14,757 nucleotides of DNA from JACQZU01 sp041908165 (GTDB lineage Bacteria; Acidobacteriota; Holophagae; Holophagales; Holophagaceae): contig JAYRFV010000163.1 of the NCBI GenBank assembly GCA_041908165.1, forward strand, positions 1 to 14,757. The letters are read 5' to 3'. Shown here piece after piece: positions 7,491-14,757 of the stretch (positions are counted from its first letter, which is position 1; each line of letters starts with the position of its first letter). The notes beneath the pieces were generated by a model that saw nothing but the letters and a program-made list of their open reading frames with translations, was not told the DNA's origin and did not search any database. Both the position numbers and the translations under genes were made by a program.

Positions 7491-8769
7491 ATTGACCTGG
7501 GCTGAGCTGCCCGGGTGGGTGGCGGCCTTGTCCAGGAGCGCGGAGGTGGAGCGGGACACGGAGGCCACCGTGGCCCAGGTCCTGGCCGAGGTGCGGGCCG
7601 AGGGCATGGCGGCGGCGCTGCGCTGGACCGAGCGCTTCGACGGCCTGCGGCTGGCGGAATCCGGACTGCGGGTGCCGCGGGCCGCGATGGAGGCCGCCCT
7701 GCTGCGGCTGCGGCGCGAACGGGCGGCCCTGGTCGCCGCGCTGGAGCAATTGGTGGCGGGTGTGCGCAGCTTCGCCGAGGCCCAGCGTCGGGCGATCCAG
7801 GACGTGGACCTGGCGCTGCCGGGCGGCGGCCGGGTCGGCGAGCGCTGGGTGCCCCTTGAGACGGTCGGCGTCTACGTTCCCGGGGGGCGCGCCTTCTATC
7901 CCTCCACCCTGGCCATGACCGTGGTGCCGGCCCAGGTCGCCGGGGTGCGCCGGATCGTGGCGGTCACGCCGCCGCGGGCCGAAGGGGTCGACCCGCTGGT
8001 GCTCGCCACCGCCGCGCTGCTCGGCCTGGAGGAGCTGGTCACCCTCGGCGGCGCCCAGGGCGTGGCCTGGCTGGCCTTCGGCGAGCCGGCGGTGGACCTG
8101 GTGGCCGGTCCCGGCAACCGCTTCGTGGCCGAAGCCAAGCGGCAGCTGCAGGGCCGCTGCGGGATCGATTCGGTGGCGGGTCCCACCGAGCTGCTGGTGC
8201 TCGCCGATGGCTCCGCCGATCCCGACCAGGTGGCCGAGGACCTGCTGGCGCAAGCCGAGCACGATCCCGACGCCGCGGCGGTGCTGGCCTCCGAGGACGC
8301 CGGACTGCTGGCCGAGGTCGGCCGGCGCCTCGCGCCCCGGGTGGAGGCCTCGCCCCGGCGCCCGATCCTGGAGGCCAGCCTGGGGCGGCACGGCCGCCTG
8401 GTCCGCGGCGACCGCGCCACCCTCATCGCCCTGGCCCAGGCCTGGGCGCCCGAGCACCTGGAGCTGCTGGTCCGCGACCCGGAGGCCTGGGTCCCGCACT
8501 TGACCGCCGCCGGCGCGCTGTTCGTCGGCGCCAGCAGCGCCGAGGCCTTCGGCGACTACGGTGCCGGCCCCAACCACGTGCTGCCCACCAACCGCACGGC
8601 CCGCTTCAGCAGTCCGCTGGGCGTCGCCAGCTACCTCAAGCGCCAGAGCGTGCTGCGCCTTTCCGCGGCCGATGCCGCCCGGCTGGCGCCCTGGGTCGCT
8701 GCCCTCGCCGAGGCCGAGGCCCTTCCCCACCACGCCGCCAGCGCCCGATTGAGGGGCGGTCGGGCCTAG
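7456..8769 (+). CDS. hisD: Histidinol dehydrogenase
   Basis: HisD oxidises L-histidinol to L-histidine in two NAD-dependent steps, the end of the pathway. From GTG 7456 the product is 437 residues, typical for the family. Motifs: LETVGVYVPGGRAFYPSTLAM (135-154); VTLGGAQGVAWLAFG (195-209); signature GPGNRFVAEAKRQL (218-231) and GIDSVAGPTE (236-245), with Thr where most enzymes have Ser. Zinc ligands are Gln266 and His269 (AQAEHD), Asp367 (FGDYGAGPNHVLPT) and His426 (PHHAAS). Catalytic Glu333-His334 lie in APEHLELL. The start is uncertain: GTG 7456 lacks a good ribosome site, TTG 7408 is farther upstream, and the family-like N-terminus begins at Ile-Pro-Ile-Ile, whose first codon, ATC 7474, has AGGTG 7 bases upstream. 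TTG 7492 would lose that segment. It is the first gene of the his operon. Confidence 0.95.
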   Translation: MHRCCFIPIIRELTWAELPGWVAALSRSAEVERDTEATVAQVLAEVRAEGMAAALRWTERFDGLRLAESGLRVPRAAMEAALLRLRRERAALVAALEQLVAGVRSFAEAQRRAIQDVDLALPGGGRVGERWVPLETVGVYVPGGRAFYPSTLAMTVVPAQVAGVRRIVAVTPPRAEGVDPLVLATAALLGLEELVTLGGAQGVAWLAFGEPAVDLVAGPGNRFVAEAKRQLQGRCGIDSVAGPTELLVLADGSADPDQVAEDLLAQAEHDPDAAAVLASEDAGLLAEVGRRLAPRVEASPRRPILEASLGRHGRLVRGDRATLIALAQAWAPEHLELLVRDPEAWVPHLTAAGALFVGASSAEAFGDYGAGPNHVLPTNRTARFSSPLGVASYLKRQSVLRLSAADAARLAPWVAALAEAEALPHHAASARLRGGRA

Positions 8770-8799
8770 GCCGCCGCACCGCATCCTCCCGAGACTCCC

Positions 8800-10557
8800 A
8801 TGCCGCTGTTCCGTTCCGATCTCAGCGATCTCCAGCCCTACCGCCGGCCCGCCAGCGAGCAGGGGCGGGAGGGCTTCGCCCGGCTGCACATGAACGAAGC
8901 CGCCGAGGACTGGCCGGAGGAGGCCCGCGAGGCGCTGCTGGAGCGGCTCCGCACCCTGCCCTTCCGGTTCTACCCGGAGCGCCAGGGCGAGATCGGGGAG
9001 CGCCTGCGGCTGCGGCTGGGCGCGCCGGAGGGGGGCCTGCTGCTGGGCCCCAGCAGCGGCGCCCTGCTCGACCTGGTGGCGCTGGCTGGACTCGACCCCG
9101 GGGATCACGTGGCGGTGCCCGAACCCGGCTTCTCGCTGTACCCCCTGCTGGTGAAGCGCCACCGCGGCCGGCTCCGGCCGGTCGCGGTCGGCACCGGCTT
9201 CCCGCTGCAGCCCTGGTTCCAGGCCCTTGAAGAGGGGGTCCGGCAGCTCTGGATCACCCTGCCCAACAACCCCACCGGCGCCTGGGTCGGACCGGAGGAC
9301 CTGGAGCCGCTGCTGGAGGCCGCGGCCGGACGGACCGATCCGCCCCTGGTGCTGCTCGACGAGGCCTACGCGGAGTTCGCGCCGCGCAGCCACCGGCTGG
9401 CCCCGGACCGCTGGCCCAACGTCCTGCTGCTGCGCACCTTCAGCAAGGCGCTGGCCAGCGCGAGCTGGCGCCTCGGCTACCTGGTCGGCGACCCGCTCCT
9501 GGTGGCGCGGCTGGCCGCGCTGCAGCTGCCCTACTCCCTGCCCGCCGCCAGCCTGGAGGCGCTGGACGTGGCCCTGGACTTCCCCGGCCCCTTCGAGGCG
9601 GCTGTGCGGCGGACCGTGGAGCGCCGCGGGCGCCTCGCGGAAAACCTCGGCGGCCACCGGGCCGCCCCCAGCGCCGCCAACTTCCTGCGGATCGAGCCGG
9701 ACCCGGGCCCGCGCCTGCGGGACGCCGGCCAGCTGGTCCGCGGCCTGCCGGGTGTGGACGCCGCACGGGTCAATGTGGGCAGCGAGGCCGAGGCTGCGGA
9801 CACCGCCCGCGCCCTCGGGGGCAGCCTGCCGGCACCGGGTCCTCTGCCCCGCAGGCGGCTGCTGGTGCTGGACATCGACGGCGTGCTGATCGACGCCGAC
9901 CGCAGCTTCATGGAGGCGGTGGCGCGGGCGGTGGCCGAGCTGCTGCCGGGCGCCCCCTGGAGCGATGCCCACTTCACCGCCTTCAAGCGCGCCGGCGGCT
10001 TCAACAACGACTTCCGGCTCACGGCCGGCGCCTGGGCCCTGGCCGAGCGCGGCGAGCTCGACCGGATCCTCGAGGGCTGCGACTGCACCGCGCTGGCGGA
10101 GCGCATCGCGGTCCTGGAACCGCGGGCCAAGGAGGTCGTGCAGCGCCACTACGCCGACACCCTGGCCCTGGAACGGCCGCTGGTCACGCGCGCGGAGCTG
10201 GAGGCCTTCCCCGGCGACCTGGCGATCCTCACCGGCCGGCCGCCGGAGGAGCTGGACCTGGCCTGGAAGGTCCTGGGCTGGCGCCTTCCTGCGGTGGCCG
10301 ACGCGGCGCCGCACCTGCGCAAGCCCGAGCCGGCGGGGCTGCTGCAGCTGGCCGACGCATTCCGCGCCGAGCAGATCGTATTCGCCGGCGACACCCTGGA
10401 CGACGCCCGCTGCTTGAGCCGGGCCCGGGAGGCCAAGCCCTGGCTGCGCTGGCGCTTCGCCGGCATCGGCCCGGACCGGGAGCGGTTCTGCACAACCGGG
10501 GACCTGCAGGGGGCCTCCCTGCGCGAGCTCCTGCCCCTGCTGGCCGAGGAGGCCTGA
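8800..10557 (+). CDS. hisC: Histidinol-phosphate aminotransferase fused to a HAD phosphatase (candidate histidinol-phosphatase)
   Basis: The product is 585 residues in two parts. Residues 1-345 are a fold-type I PLP aminotransferase of the HisC kind: FYPE (58-61), LPNNPTG (154-160) with Asn157, LLDEAYAEF (185-193) with Asp187 and Tyr190, FSKALASASWRLGY (214-227) with PLP Lys216 and Arg224, and C-terminal Arg323 in RVNVG. It transfers amino groups from glutamate to imidazole-acetol phosphate. Residues 353-585 are a HAD phosphatase with all four motifs: DIDGVLID (358-365) with nucleophile Asp358 and acid Asp360; a helical cap with RAGGFNNDF (397-405); LTGR (477-480) with Thr478; Lys508 in RKPEP; and GDTLDD (530-535). 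A Pro-rich linker (344-350) joins them. A lone HisC is about 350 residues, so the extra 235 are a real fusion. The HAD part plausibly hydrolyses histidinol phosphate, the HisC product. It lies 30 bases after hisD without a strong ribosome site. Confidence 0.93.
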   Translation: MPLFRSDLSDLQPYRRPASEQGREGFARLHMNEAAEDWPEEAREALLERLRTLPFRFYPERQGEIGERLRLRLGAPEGGLLLGPSSGALLDLVALAGLDPGDHVAVPEPGFSLYPLLVKRHRGRLRPVAVGTGFPLQPWFQALEEGVRQLWITLPNNPTGAWVGPEDLEPLLEAAAGRTDPPLVLLDEAYAEFAPRSHRLAPDRWPNVLLLRTFSKALASASWRLGYLVGDPLLVARLAALQLPYSLPAASLEALDVALDFPGPFEAAVRRTVERRGRLAENLGGHRAAPSAANFLRIEPDPGPRLRDAGQLVRGLPGVDAARVNVGSEAEAADTARALGGSLPAPGPLPRRRLLVLDIDGVLIDADRSFMEAVARAVAELLPGAPWSDAHFTAFKRAGGFNNDFRLTAGAWALAERGELDRILEGCDCTALAERIAVLEPRAKEVVQRHYADTLALERPLVTRAELEAFPGDLAILTGRPPEELDLAWKVLGWRLPAVADAAPHLRKPEPAGLLQLADAFRAEQIVFAGDTLDDARCLSRAREAKPWLRWRFAGIGPDRERFCTTGDLQGASLRELLPLLAEEA

Positions 10558-10558
10558 C

Positions 10559-11143
10559 ATGCGCCACGCCACCATCGAACGCCGCACCCAGGAGACCTCC
10601 GTCGCCCTCACCCTCGGGCTCGACGGCGGCGAGGCACGGATCGCCACCGGCCTCGGCTTTTTCGACCACATGCTGCACCAGCTGGCCCGCCACGGCGGCT
10701 TCGGGCTGGTGGTCGAGGCCCGCGGCGACCTGCAGGTGGACAGCCACCACCTGGTCGAGGACGTGGGCCTGTGCCTGGGCGACGCCCTGCGCCAGTGCCT
10801 GGGCGACCGCGCCGGCATCGCCCGCTTCGGCGAGGCCCACGTGCCGCTGGACGAGGCCCTGGCGCGGGTGGTGGTGGACTGTTCGGGCCGCCCCTGGTGC
10901 GCCTTCTCCGCCGCGCTGCCCTCGACCGTGCTGGGCGACGGCTTCCAGACCGAGATGGTGCGGGAGTTCTTCGTCGCCCTCGCCACCCGCGGCCAGCTCA
11001 CCCTGCACGCCTCGGTGCTCGCCGGCGAGAACACCCACCACAAGATCGAGGCGCTGTTCAAGGCGCTCGCCCGGGCCCTGCGCATGGCCGTGCGCCGCGA
11101 GGGCGGCGCCGTGCCCAGCACCAAGGGCACCCTGACCGACTAG
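10559..11143 (+). CDS. hisB: Imidazoleglycerol-phosphate dehydratase (single-function HisB)
   Basis: This enzyme dehydrates imidazoleglycerol phosphate to imidazole-acetol phosphate, the HisC substrate. The product is 194 residues, the dehydratase-only form; the E. coli protein is about 355 residues because of an N-terminal phosphatase domain that is absent here. Motifs: GFFDHMLHQLARHGGF (33-48); DSHHLVEDVG (61-70) and GENTHHKIEALFKAL (156-170), the His/Glu clusters that bind the two manganese ions; and the C-terminal STKGTL (187-192). ATG 10559 has GAGGAGG 6 bases upstream, and only one base separates it from the hisC stop. It therefore follows the HisC-HAD fusion directly, and the missing phosphatase function is the one the HAD domain could supply. 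Confidence 0.98.
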   Translation: MRHATIERRTQETSVALTLGLDGGEARIATGLGFFDHMLHQLARHGGFGLVVEARGDLQVDSHHLVEDVGLCLGDALRQCLGDRAGIARFGEAHVPLDEALARVVVDCSGRPWCAFSAALPSTVLGDGFQTEMVREFFVALATRGQLTLHASVLAGENTHHKIEALFKALARALRMAVRREGGAVPSTKGTLTD

Positions 11144-11158
11144 CCCCACGGACCTTCC

Positions 11159-11770
11159 ATGCTCACCCTCATCGACTACGGCGCCGGCAACCTCGCCTCC
11201 CTGGAGGGGGCCCTGGACCGCCTCGGCTTCGCCCACACCCGGGCGGAGCGACCGGACCAGGCCCCCCCGGAGGGAGCGCTGGTGCTGCCCGGCGTCGGCC
11301 ACTTTGAGGCGGCGGTCGCGGCCCTGAAGAAGCGCGGCTGGTGGCACGAGATCCCGCACCAGGTGGCGGCCGGCCGGCACCTGCTCGGCATCTGCCTGGG
11401 CCTGCAGCTGCTCGCCGAGGGCAGCGAGGAGGCCCCGCGCACCTCCGGCCTGGGCCTGCTGCCGGGGCTGGCCCGGCGGCTCGGCCCGGGGGTGAAGGTG
11501 CCGCACATGGGCTGGTCCCAGGTGCAGCTGGGGGAACCGCATCCGGCCCTGCCGGATCCCCGCGGCGGATGGCTGTACTTCGTCCACAGCTACGCCCTGG
11601 ACGCCGGCCCGGAGACCGCCTACCTCGCCACCCACGGCCGGCCCTTCAGCGCCGCCCAGGGCCGCGGGCGGGTGCTCGGCTTCCAGCCCCACCCGGAGAA
11701 GTCCGGGCCCTTCGGGCTGGTGCTGCTGCAGGGCGTCCTGGCCTGGATGGGGGAGGTCCCGTGCAGCTGA
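11159..11770 (+). CDS. hisH: Imidazole glycerol phosphate synthase, glutamine amidotransferase subunit
   Basis: HisH releases ammonia from glutamine and channels it to HisF. The product is 203 residues, normal for the family. The class I amidotransferase triad is intact: nucleophile Cys79 in GICLGLQLL (77-85), and His178 and Glu180 in QPHPEKSG (176-183). The N-terminus LIDYGAGNLASLEGAL (4-19) and the oxyanion-region PGVGHF (44-49) are typical, as are HMGW (116-119) and FVHSY (141-145). It starts 15 bases after hisB with no strong ribosome site. Its 3' end overlaps hisA by 10 bases, so the two are likely translated in a coupled way. Confidence 0.98.
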   Translation: MLTLIDYGAGNLASLEGALDRLGFAHTRAERPDQAPPEGALVLPGVGHFEAAVAALKKRGWWHEIPHQVAAGRHLLGICLGLQLLAEGSEEAPRTSGLGLLPGLARRLGPGVKVPHMGWSQVQLGEPHPALPDPRGGWLYFVHSYALDAGPETAYLATHGRPFSAAQGRGRVLGFQPHPEKSGPFGLVLLQGVLAWMGEVPCS

Positions 11771-12471
11771 TCCCCTCCATGGACCTGCTGGGCGGCCGCA
11801 TCGTCCGCCTGCGCGAAGGCGACCGCGCCCGCGTGACCTGCTACGACCTCGACCCGCTTGCCTGGATCGAGCGGCTGGTGCAGGCGGGTGCCCGCCGCAT
11901 CCACCTCGTCGACCTGGACGGCGCCTTCGGCGGGGAACGGCAGTCCGCCTTCGCCGGTCTGCCGGCACGCTTTCCCGGGGCGCGGTTCCAGCTCGGCGGC
12001 GGCCTGCGCAGCCGCCCGGCGATCGAGGCCGTGCTCGCCGAGGGCTTCGATGCGGTGGTCGGCACCCTGGCGGTGGAGCGGCCGGAGGCCCTGCGGGGCC
12101 TGCCCGCGGAAGGGCTGGTCGCGGCCCTCGACCTGAAGGCCGGGCGGGTGGTGACCCGCGGCTGGACCGAAACCAGCGGACGCGGAAACGCCGAGGTCTT
12201 CGCCAGCCTGCGGGACCTGGGCCTGCGGCGGGCGCTGGTGACCGACGTCGCCCGCGACGGCGGCCTCGAGGGCCCCGGCCTGGAGGCGCTGCGCACGGTC
12301 GCCGCGGCCGGCTTCCAGGTGCAGGCCAGCGGCGGCCTGCGCGACCTCGCGGACCTGCCGTCGGTCGCCGCCGTCGCCGGCGTGGTCGGCGCGATCAGCG
12401 GCAAGGCCCTGCTCGACCGGCGCATCGACCTCGACGACCCGCGCACCCGCGCCGCCCTGCAGGAGGCCTGA
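11761..12471 (+). CDS. hisA: Phosphoribosylformimino-5-aminoimidazole carboxamide ribotide isomerase
   Basis: HisA is a (beta/alpha)8 barrel that opens the ribose of ProFAR by an Amadori rearrangement to give PRFAR for HisF. From GTG 11761 the product is 236 residues, slightly short but complete. The GTG has GGGAGG just upstream, and the resulting VQLIPSMDLLGGRIVRL matches the usual HisA start, so I prefer it although it lies inside the hisH 3' end. Catalytic Asp8 (PSMDLLGG) and Asp124 (ALDLKAGRV) are present. Phosphate-binding elements LGGGLRS (78-84) and ASGGLRD (189-195) and the segment VTDVARDGGLEGP (160-172) are also clear. Nothing suggests a dual HisA/TrpF enzyme. It is followed one base later by hisF. 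Confidence 0.97.
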   Translation: MQLIPSMDLLGGRIVRLREGDRARVTCYDLDPLAWIERLVQAGARRIHLVDLDGAFGGERQSAFAGLPARFPGARFQLGGGLRSRPAIEAVLAEGFDAVVGTLAVERPEALRGLPAEGLVAALDLKAGRVVTRGWTETSGRGNAEVFASLRDLGLRRALVTDVARDGGLEGPGLEALRTVAAAGFQVQASGGLRDLADLPSVAAVAGVVGAISGKALLDRRIDLDDPRTRAALQEA

Positions 12472-12472
12472 G

Positions 12473-13225
12473 ATGCCGGCCAAGCGCATCATCCCCTGCC
12501 TGGACGTGAAGGGCGGCCGCGTGGTGAAGGGCGTCAACTTCGAGCGGCTCCGCGACATCGGCAATCCGGTCGACCTGGCCCGGCGCTACGACCTGGAAGG
12601 CGCCGACGAGGTGGTGTTCCTCGACATCAGCGCCACCACCGAGGCGCGGCGGACCCGCCTCGACTGGGTGCGCGAGGCCGCCCGGCAGCTGGGCATCCCC
12701 TTCACCGTCGGCGGCGGCGTGCGCGAGCTGCAGGACATCCACGACCTGCTCCGCGCCGGCGCCGACAAGGTGGCCATCAACAGCGCCGCGGTCGCCAACC
12801 CCGGCTTCGTCGCCGAGGCGGCGGCCGCCTTCGGGCGGCAGTGCATCGTGGTCGCGGTGGACGTGGCCGGCGATCCCGAGCTGGGCTGGCGGGTGTTCAC
12901 CCACGCCGGCAGGATGCACACGGAGCTGGCCGGCCCGGCCTGGATCCGCCGGGTGGTGGACCTGGGCGCGGGCGAGATCCTGCTGACCAGCATCGACCGC
13001 GACGGCACCCTCGAGGGTTTCGACACCGGGCTGCTCCAGGAGATGTCGGGCCTGGCGGTCCCGCTCATCGCCAGCGGCGGCGCCGGCACCGAGGCGCACT
13101 TCCTGGAGGCGCTCCAGTGCGGGGCCGATGCGGTGCTGGCGGCCACCCTCTTCCACGAGGCGCGGATCCCGATCCCGCGCCTCAAGGCCTACCTCGCCGC
13201 CCACGGCGTGACCATCCGACAGTGA
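12473..13225 (+). CDS. hisF: Imidazole glycerol phosphate synthase, cyclase subunit
   Basis: HisF uses ammonia from HisH to turn PRFAR into imidazoleglycerol phosphate and AICAR. The product is 250 residues, the standard size. ATG 12473 has AGGAGG 6 bases upstream, lying inside the hisA 3' end. Catalytic Asp11 (IIPCLDVKGGRVVKG) and Asp130 (VVAVDV) are in the expected places. Phosphate-site motifs FTVGGGVRE (77-85) and LIASGGAG, and the segment LTSIDRDGTLEGFD, are typical. HisF resembles HisA in fold, and the two genes are adjacent (one base apart), as in many his operons. Confidence 0.98.
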   Translation: MPAKRIIPCLDVKGGRVVKGVNFERLRDIGNPVDLARRYDLEGADEVVFLDISATTEARRTRLDWVREAARQLGIPFTVGGGVRELQDIHDLLRAGADKVAINSAAVANPGFVAEAAAAFGRQCIVVAVDVAGDPELGWRVFTHAGRMHTELAGPAWIRRVVDLGAGEILLTSIDRDGTLEGFDTGLLQEMSGLAVPLIASGGAGTEAHFLEALQCGADAVLAATLFHEARIPIPRLKAYLAAHGVTIRQ

Positions 13226-13232
13226 GCCCCCG

Positions 13233-13883
13233 ATGATCGATCCCGCCACCCTCAGCTTCGGCCCCGACGGCCTCCTGCCGGCCCTGGTCCAGACCCCCGG
13301 CGGCGACCTGCGGATGCTCGCCTGGATGAACGCGGAGGCCCTGGCCCGGACCCTCGAGAGCGGCCGGGTGACCTTCTGGAGCCGCTCCCGCCGGCGGCTC
13401 TGGACCAAGGGCGAGTCCAGCGGCCACACCCTCAGGCTGCGCGCCCTCGCCGCCGACTGCGACGGCGATGCGCTGCTGGTCACCGCCGAGCCGGTGGGCC
13501 CCACCTGCCACCGCGGCACCCCGTCCTGCTTCGACGGCGCGGCGCCGATGCCGCCGGTGCCCTGGCTGGAGCGGCTCGAGGCGCTCCTGCGCGAGCGCAA
13601 GGCCAGCGCCAGCCTGGAGGGCAGCTACACCCAGAAGCTGTTCGCCCGGGGTGCCGAGCGGATCGCCAAGAAGGTCGTGGAGGAGGCCGGCGAGGTGGCG
13701 CTGGCGGCGCAGAAGCACGAGTCCGCGCGGACGCCGGGCAACCGCCAGGAGGTGGTCGAGGAGGCCGCCGACCTGCTGTTCCACCTGCAGACCCTGCTGG
13801 TCTCCCAGGGCCTCACCCTCGCCGACGCCGCGACCGCGCTGCAGCAGCGCCACGCCGCGCGCACCACCCAGGCCCCGGGCTGA
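13233..13883 (+). CDS. hisI: Phosphoribosyl-AMP cyclohydrolase / phosphoribosyl-ATP pyrophosphatase
   Basis: This bifunctional HisIE carries steps 2 and 3 of the pathway. The product is 216 residues. The N-terminal cyclohydrolase (about 1-110) has LAWMNAEAL (29-37), FWSRSRRRLWTKGESSG (48-64), the metal-binding DCDGD (75-79), and zinc ligands Cys92 and Cys99 in TCHRGTPSCF (91-100). The C-terminal pyrophosphatase (about 112-205) has GSYTQKLF (130-137), KKVVEEAGEV (146-155) and EEAADLLFHL (176-185), the Glu/Asp clusters that hold magnesium. ATG 13233 follows hisF by 7 bases and lacks a strong ribosome site, which suggests translation by coupling. Confidence 0.97.
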   Translation: MIDPATLSFGPDGLLPALVQTPGGDLRMLAWMNAEALARTLESGRVTFWSRSRRRLWTKGESSGHTLRLRALAADCDGDALLVTAEPVGPTCHRGTPSCFDGAAPMPPVPWLERLEALLRERKASASLEGSYTQKLFARGAERIAKKVVEEAGEVALAAQKHESARTPGNRQEVVEEAADLLFHLQTLLVSQGLTLADAATALQQRHAARTTQAPG

Positions 13884-13889
13884 GCCGCC

Positions 13890-14757
13890 ATGCCGATCCG
13901 CACCCCCCACTTCCCCGACCTCCTGTTCGCCGCCGCCCGCCGCCTGCGCGGCTGGGAGAACGCCCTGATGGACCTGCTGGAGGCGCACGGCTACGGCGAG
14001 CTGCACCCTTCCCTGGTGCTGCGCGAGCCCATGGACGACGACACCCTGCGCTTCTTCGACGGCCACGAACTGGTCGCCCTGCGCTGGGACTTCACCGTCG
14101 CCCTGGCGCGGATGCTGGCCGGCCGCTTCCAGCAGCCGCCGGCGCGGGTCTCCTACGCCGGGGCGGTGTTCCGCCGCGCCCAGAACCCCTGGGAGCCGGT
14201 GGAGCGCTTCGAGGTGGGCTGCGAGCGCATCCAGGACGATCCCGAGGGCTGCAACGCCGCCGATGTTGAGCTGGCCACCCTGCTGATGGCGGTCCCCGGA
14301 GCCCTGGGCCTGCGCGGCGGGCTGCTGCAGCTGGGCCATGCCGCCCTCCTGCGCCGGCCGATGGAGCAGGAGCGGCTGCCCCGGCCGCTCCAGGACCAGC
14401 TGGTCCGGGCGCTGTCGCGGCGCAGCCCGCACCGGGCGGCGGAGGCGCTGGCCGGCCACCCGGCGGCCGCCCGCCTCCTCACCCACGCCGAGGCCCGGCT
14501 CGCTCCCCACGACGGCGGCGGCCTCGGCGCGGTGGCGGCCAGCCCCTACGCCGGAGCGCTGGCGGCCGACCTCGATCACCTGCGGCGCGCCATCGCGGTG
14601 CTGGAGCCGCTGCTGCCCACCGGCGTCGCCCTGCGGGTCGACCCCGCGGACGTCACCGGCATCCGCTTCTACACCGGCCCGACCCTCCGTCTGTGGGCGC
14701 CGGGGGCGCAGCAGGAACTGGCCGCCGGCGGGCGCTACGACGGGCTCTACCCTGAAC
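13890..14757 (+). CDS. hisZ: ATP phosphoribosyltransferase regulatory subunit (cut by window edge)
   Basis: HisZ is a histidyl-tRNA synthetase-like protein without charging activity. It binds short-form HisG and is needed for its activity and feedback inhibition by histidine. The first 289 residues are visible with no stop before the right edge. ATG 13890 follows the hisIE stop by 6 bases. Class II synthetase-like elements are seen: ALRWDFTVALARMLAG (63-78) in place of the HisS LRPEGT motif, YAGAVFRRAQNPWEPVERFEVGCE (89-112, motif 2-like), and near the end GIRFYTGPTLRLWAPG and AAGGRYDGLY. The Trp-Asp-Phe change and its place in the his operon favour HisZ over HisS. A hisG of about 210-220 residues should lie nearby, most likely directly downstream. 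Confidence 0.9.
   Translation, partial: MPIRTPHFPDLLFAAARRLRGWENALMDLLEAHGYGELHPSLVLREPMDDDTLRFFDGHELVALRWDFTVALARMLAGRFQQPPARVSYAGAVFRRAQNPWEPVERFEVGCERIQDDPEGCNAADVELATLLMAVPGALGLRGGLLQLGHAALLRRPMEQERLPRPLQDQLVRALSRRSPHRAAEALAGHPAAARLLTHAEARLAPHDGGGLGAVAASPYAGALAADLDHLRRAIAVLEPLLPTGVALRVDPADVTGIRFYTGPTLRLWAPGAQQELAAGGRYDGLYPE

Noticed and set aside
6400..11130. A very long open frame on the minus strand (over 1,500 codons) opposite lpxC and the his genes
   Set aside because: It is antisense to genes with intact catalytic motifs, has no ribosome site or recognisable domain, and is explained by GC-biased third positions that remove stop codons from the opposite strand.
10559..11143. HisB as the bifunctional phosphatase-dehydratase
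   Set aside because: The protein is 194 residues and starts directly with the dehydratase domain; no DxD phosphatase motif precedes it.

Overview
The window is GC-rich DNA from a Gram-negative bacterium. lpxC (lipid A), Sec and lipoprotein signal peptides and an outer-membrane beta-barrel all indicate an outer membrane. The left end carries a porin, two multiheme c-type cytochrome lipoproteins, and the start of a surface lipoprotein that resembles the OmcA/MtrC family. This points to a bacterium that moves respiratory electrons out of the cell, such as an iron or humics reducer. My best guess is a Geothrix/Holophaga-like member of the Acidobacteriota, with Geobacter-like Desulfuromonadota as the alternative. 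This placement is inferred from gene content only.

Region 1 (1-2989, all minus strand) is a putative porin-cytochrome electron conduit. It is transcribed from right to left as porin, 5-heme lipoprotein, 5- or 6-heme lipoprotein, then the truncated surface lipoprotein. The porin and first cytochrome genes overlap by 4 bases, and the next two are 5 bases apart. Region 2 (2990-3480) is a long non-coding stretch, locally AT-rich, with a candidate promoter, a CRP/FNR-like site and an inverted repeat. Region 3 (3481-5433, minus) is acs, a full-length AMP-forming acetyl-CoA synthetase ending at a strong stem-loop. Acetate activation beside an electron-export cluster suits an acetate-oxidising respirer.

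Region 4 (5434-7338) is a divergent intergenic region followed on the plus strand by ispD (isoprenoid precursors) and lpxC (lipid A). A stem-loop at 7345-7385 then separates these from region 5.

Region 5 (7456 to the right edge, plus strand) is a compact histidine operon in the order hisD, hisC fused to a HAD phosphatase, hisB, hisH, hisA, hisF, hisIE, hisZ (cut by the window end). hisB is the short dehydratase-only form, so the operon has no ordinary histidinol-phosphate phosphatase. The HAD domain fused to HisC is the obvious candidate for that step and would join two consecutive reactions in one chain. hisZ implies a short-form HisG, which is not in the window and probably lies just downstream.

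The most interesting points are the HisC-HAD fusion, the four-gene conduit with its collagen-like stalk and an irregular CX5CH heme motif, and the unclear start of hisD, where a short His-rich frame overlaps the gene.
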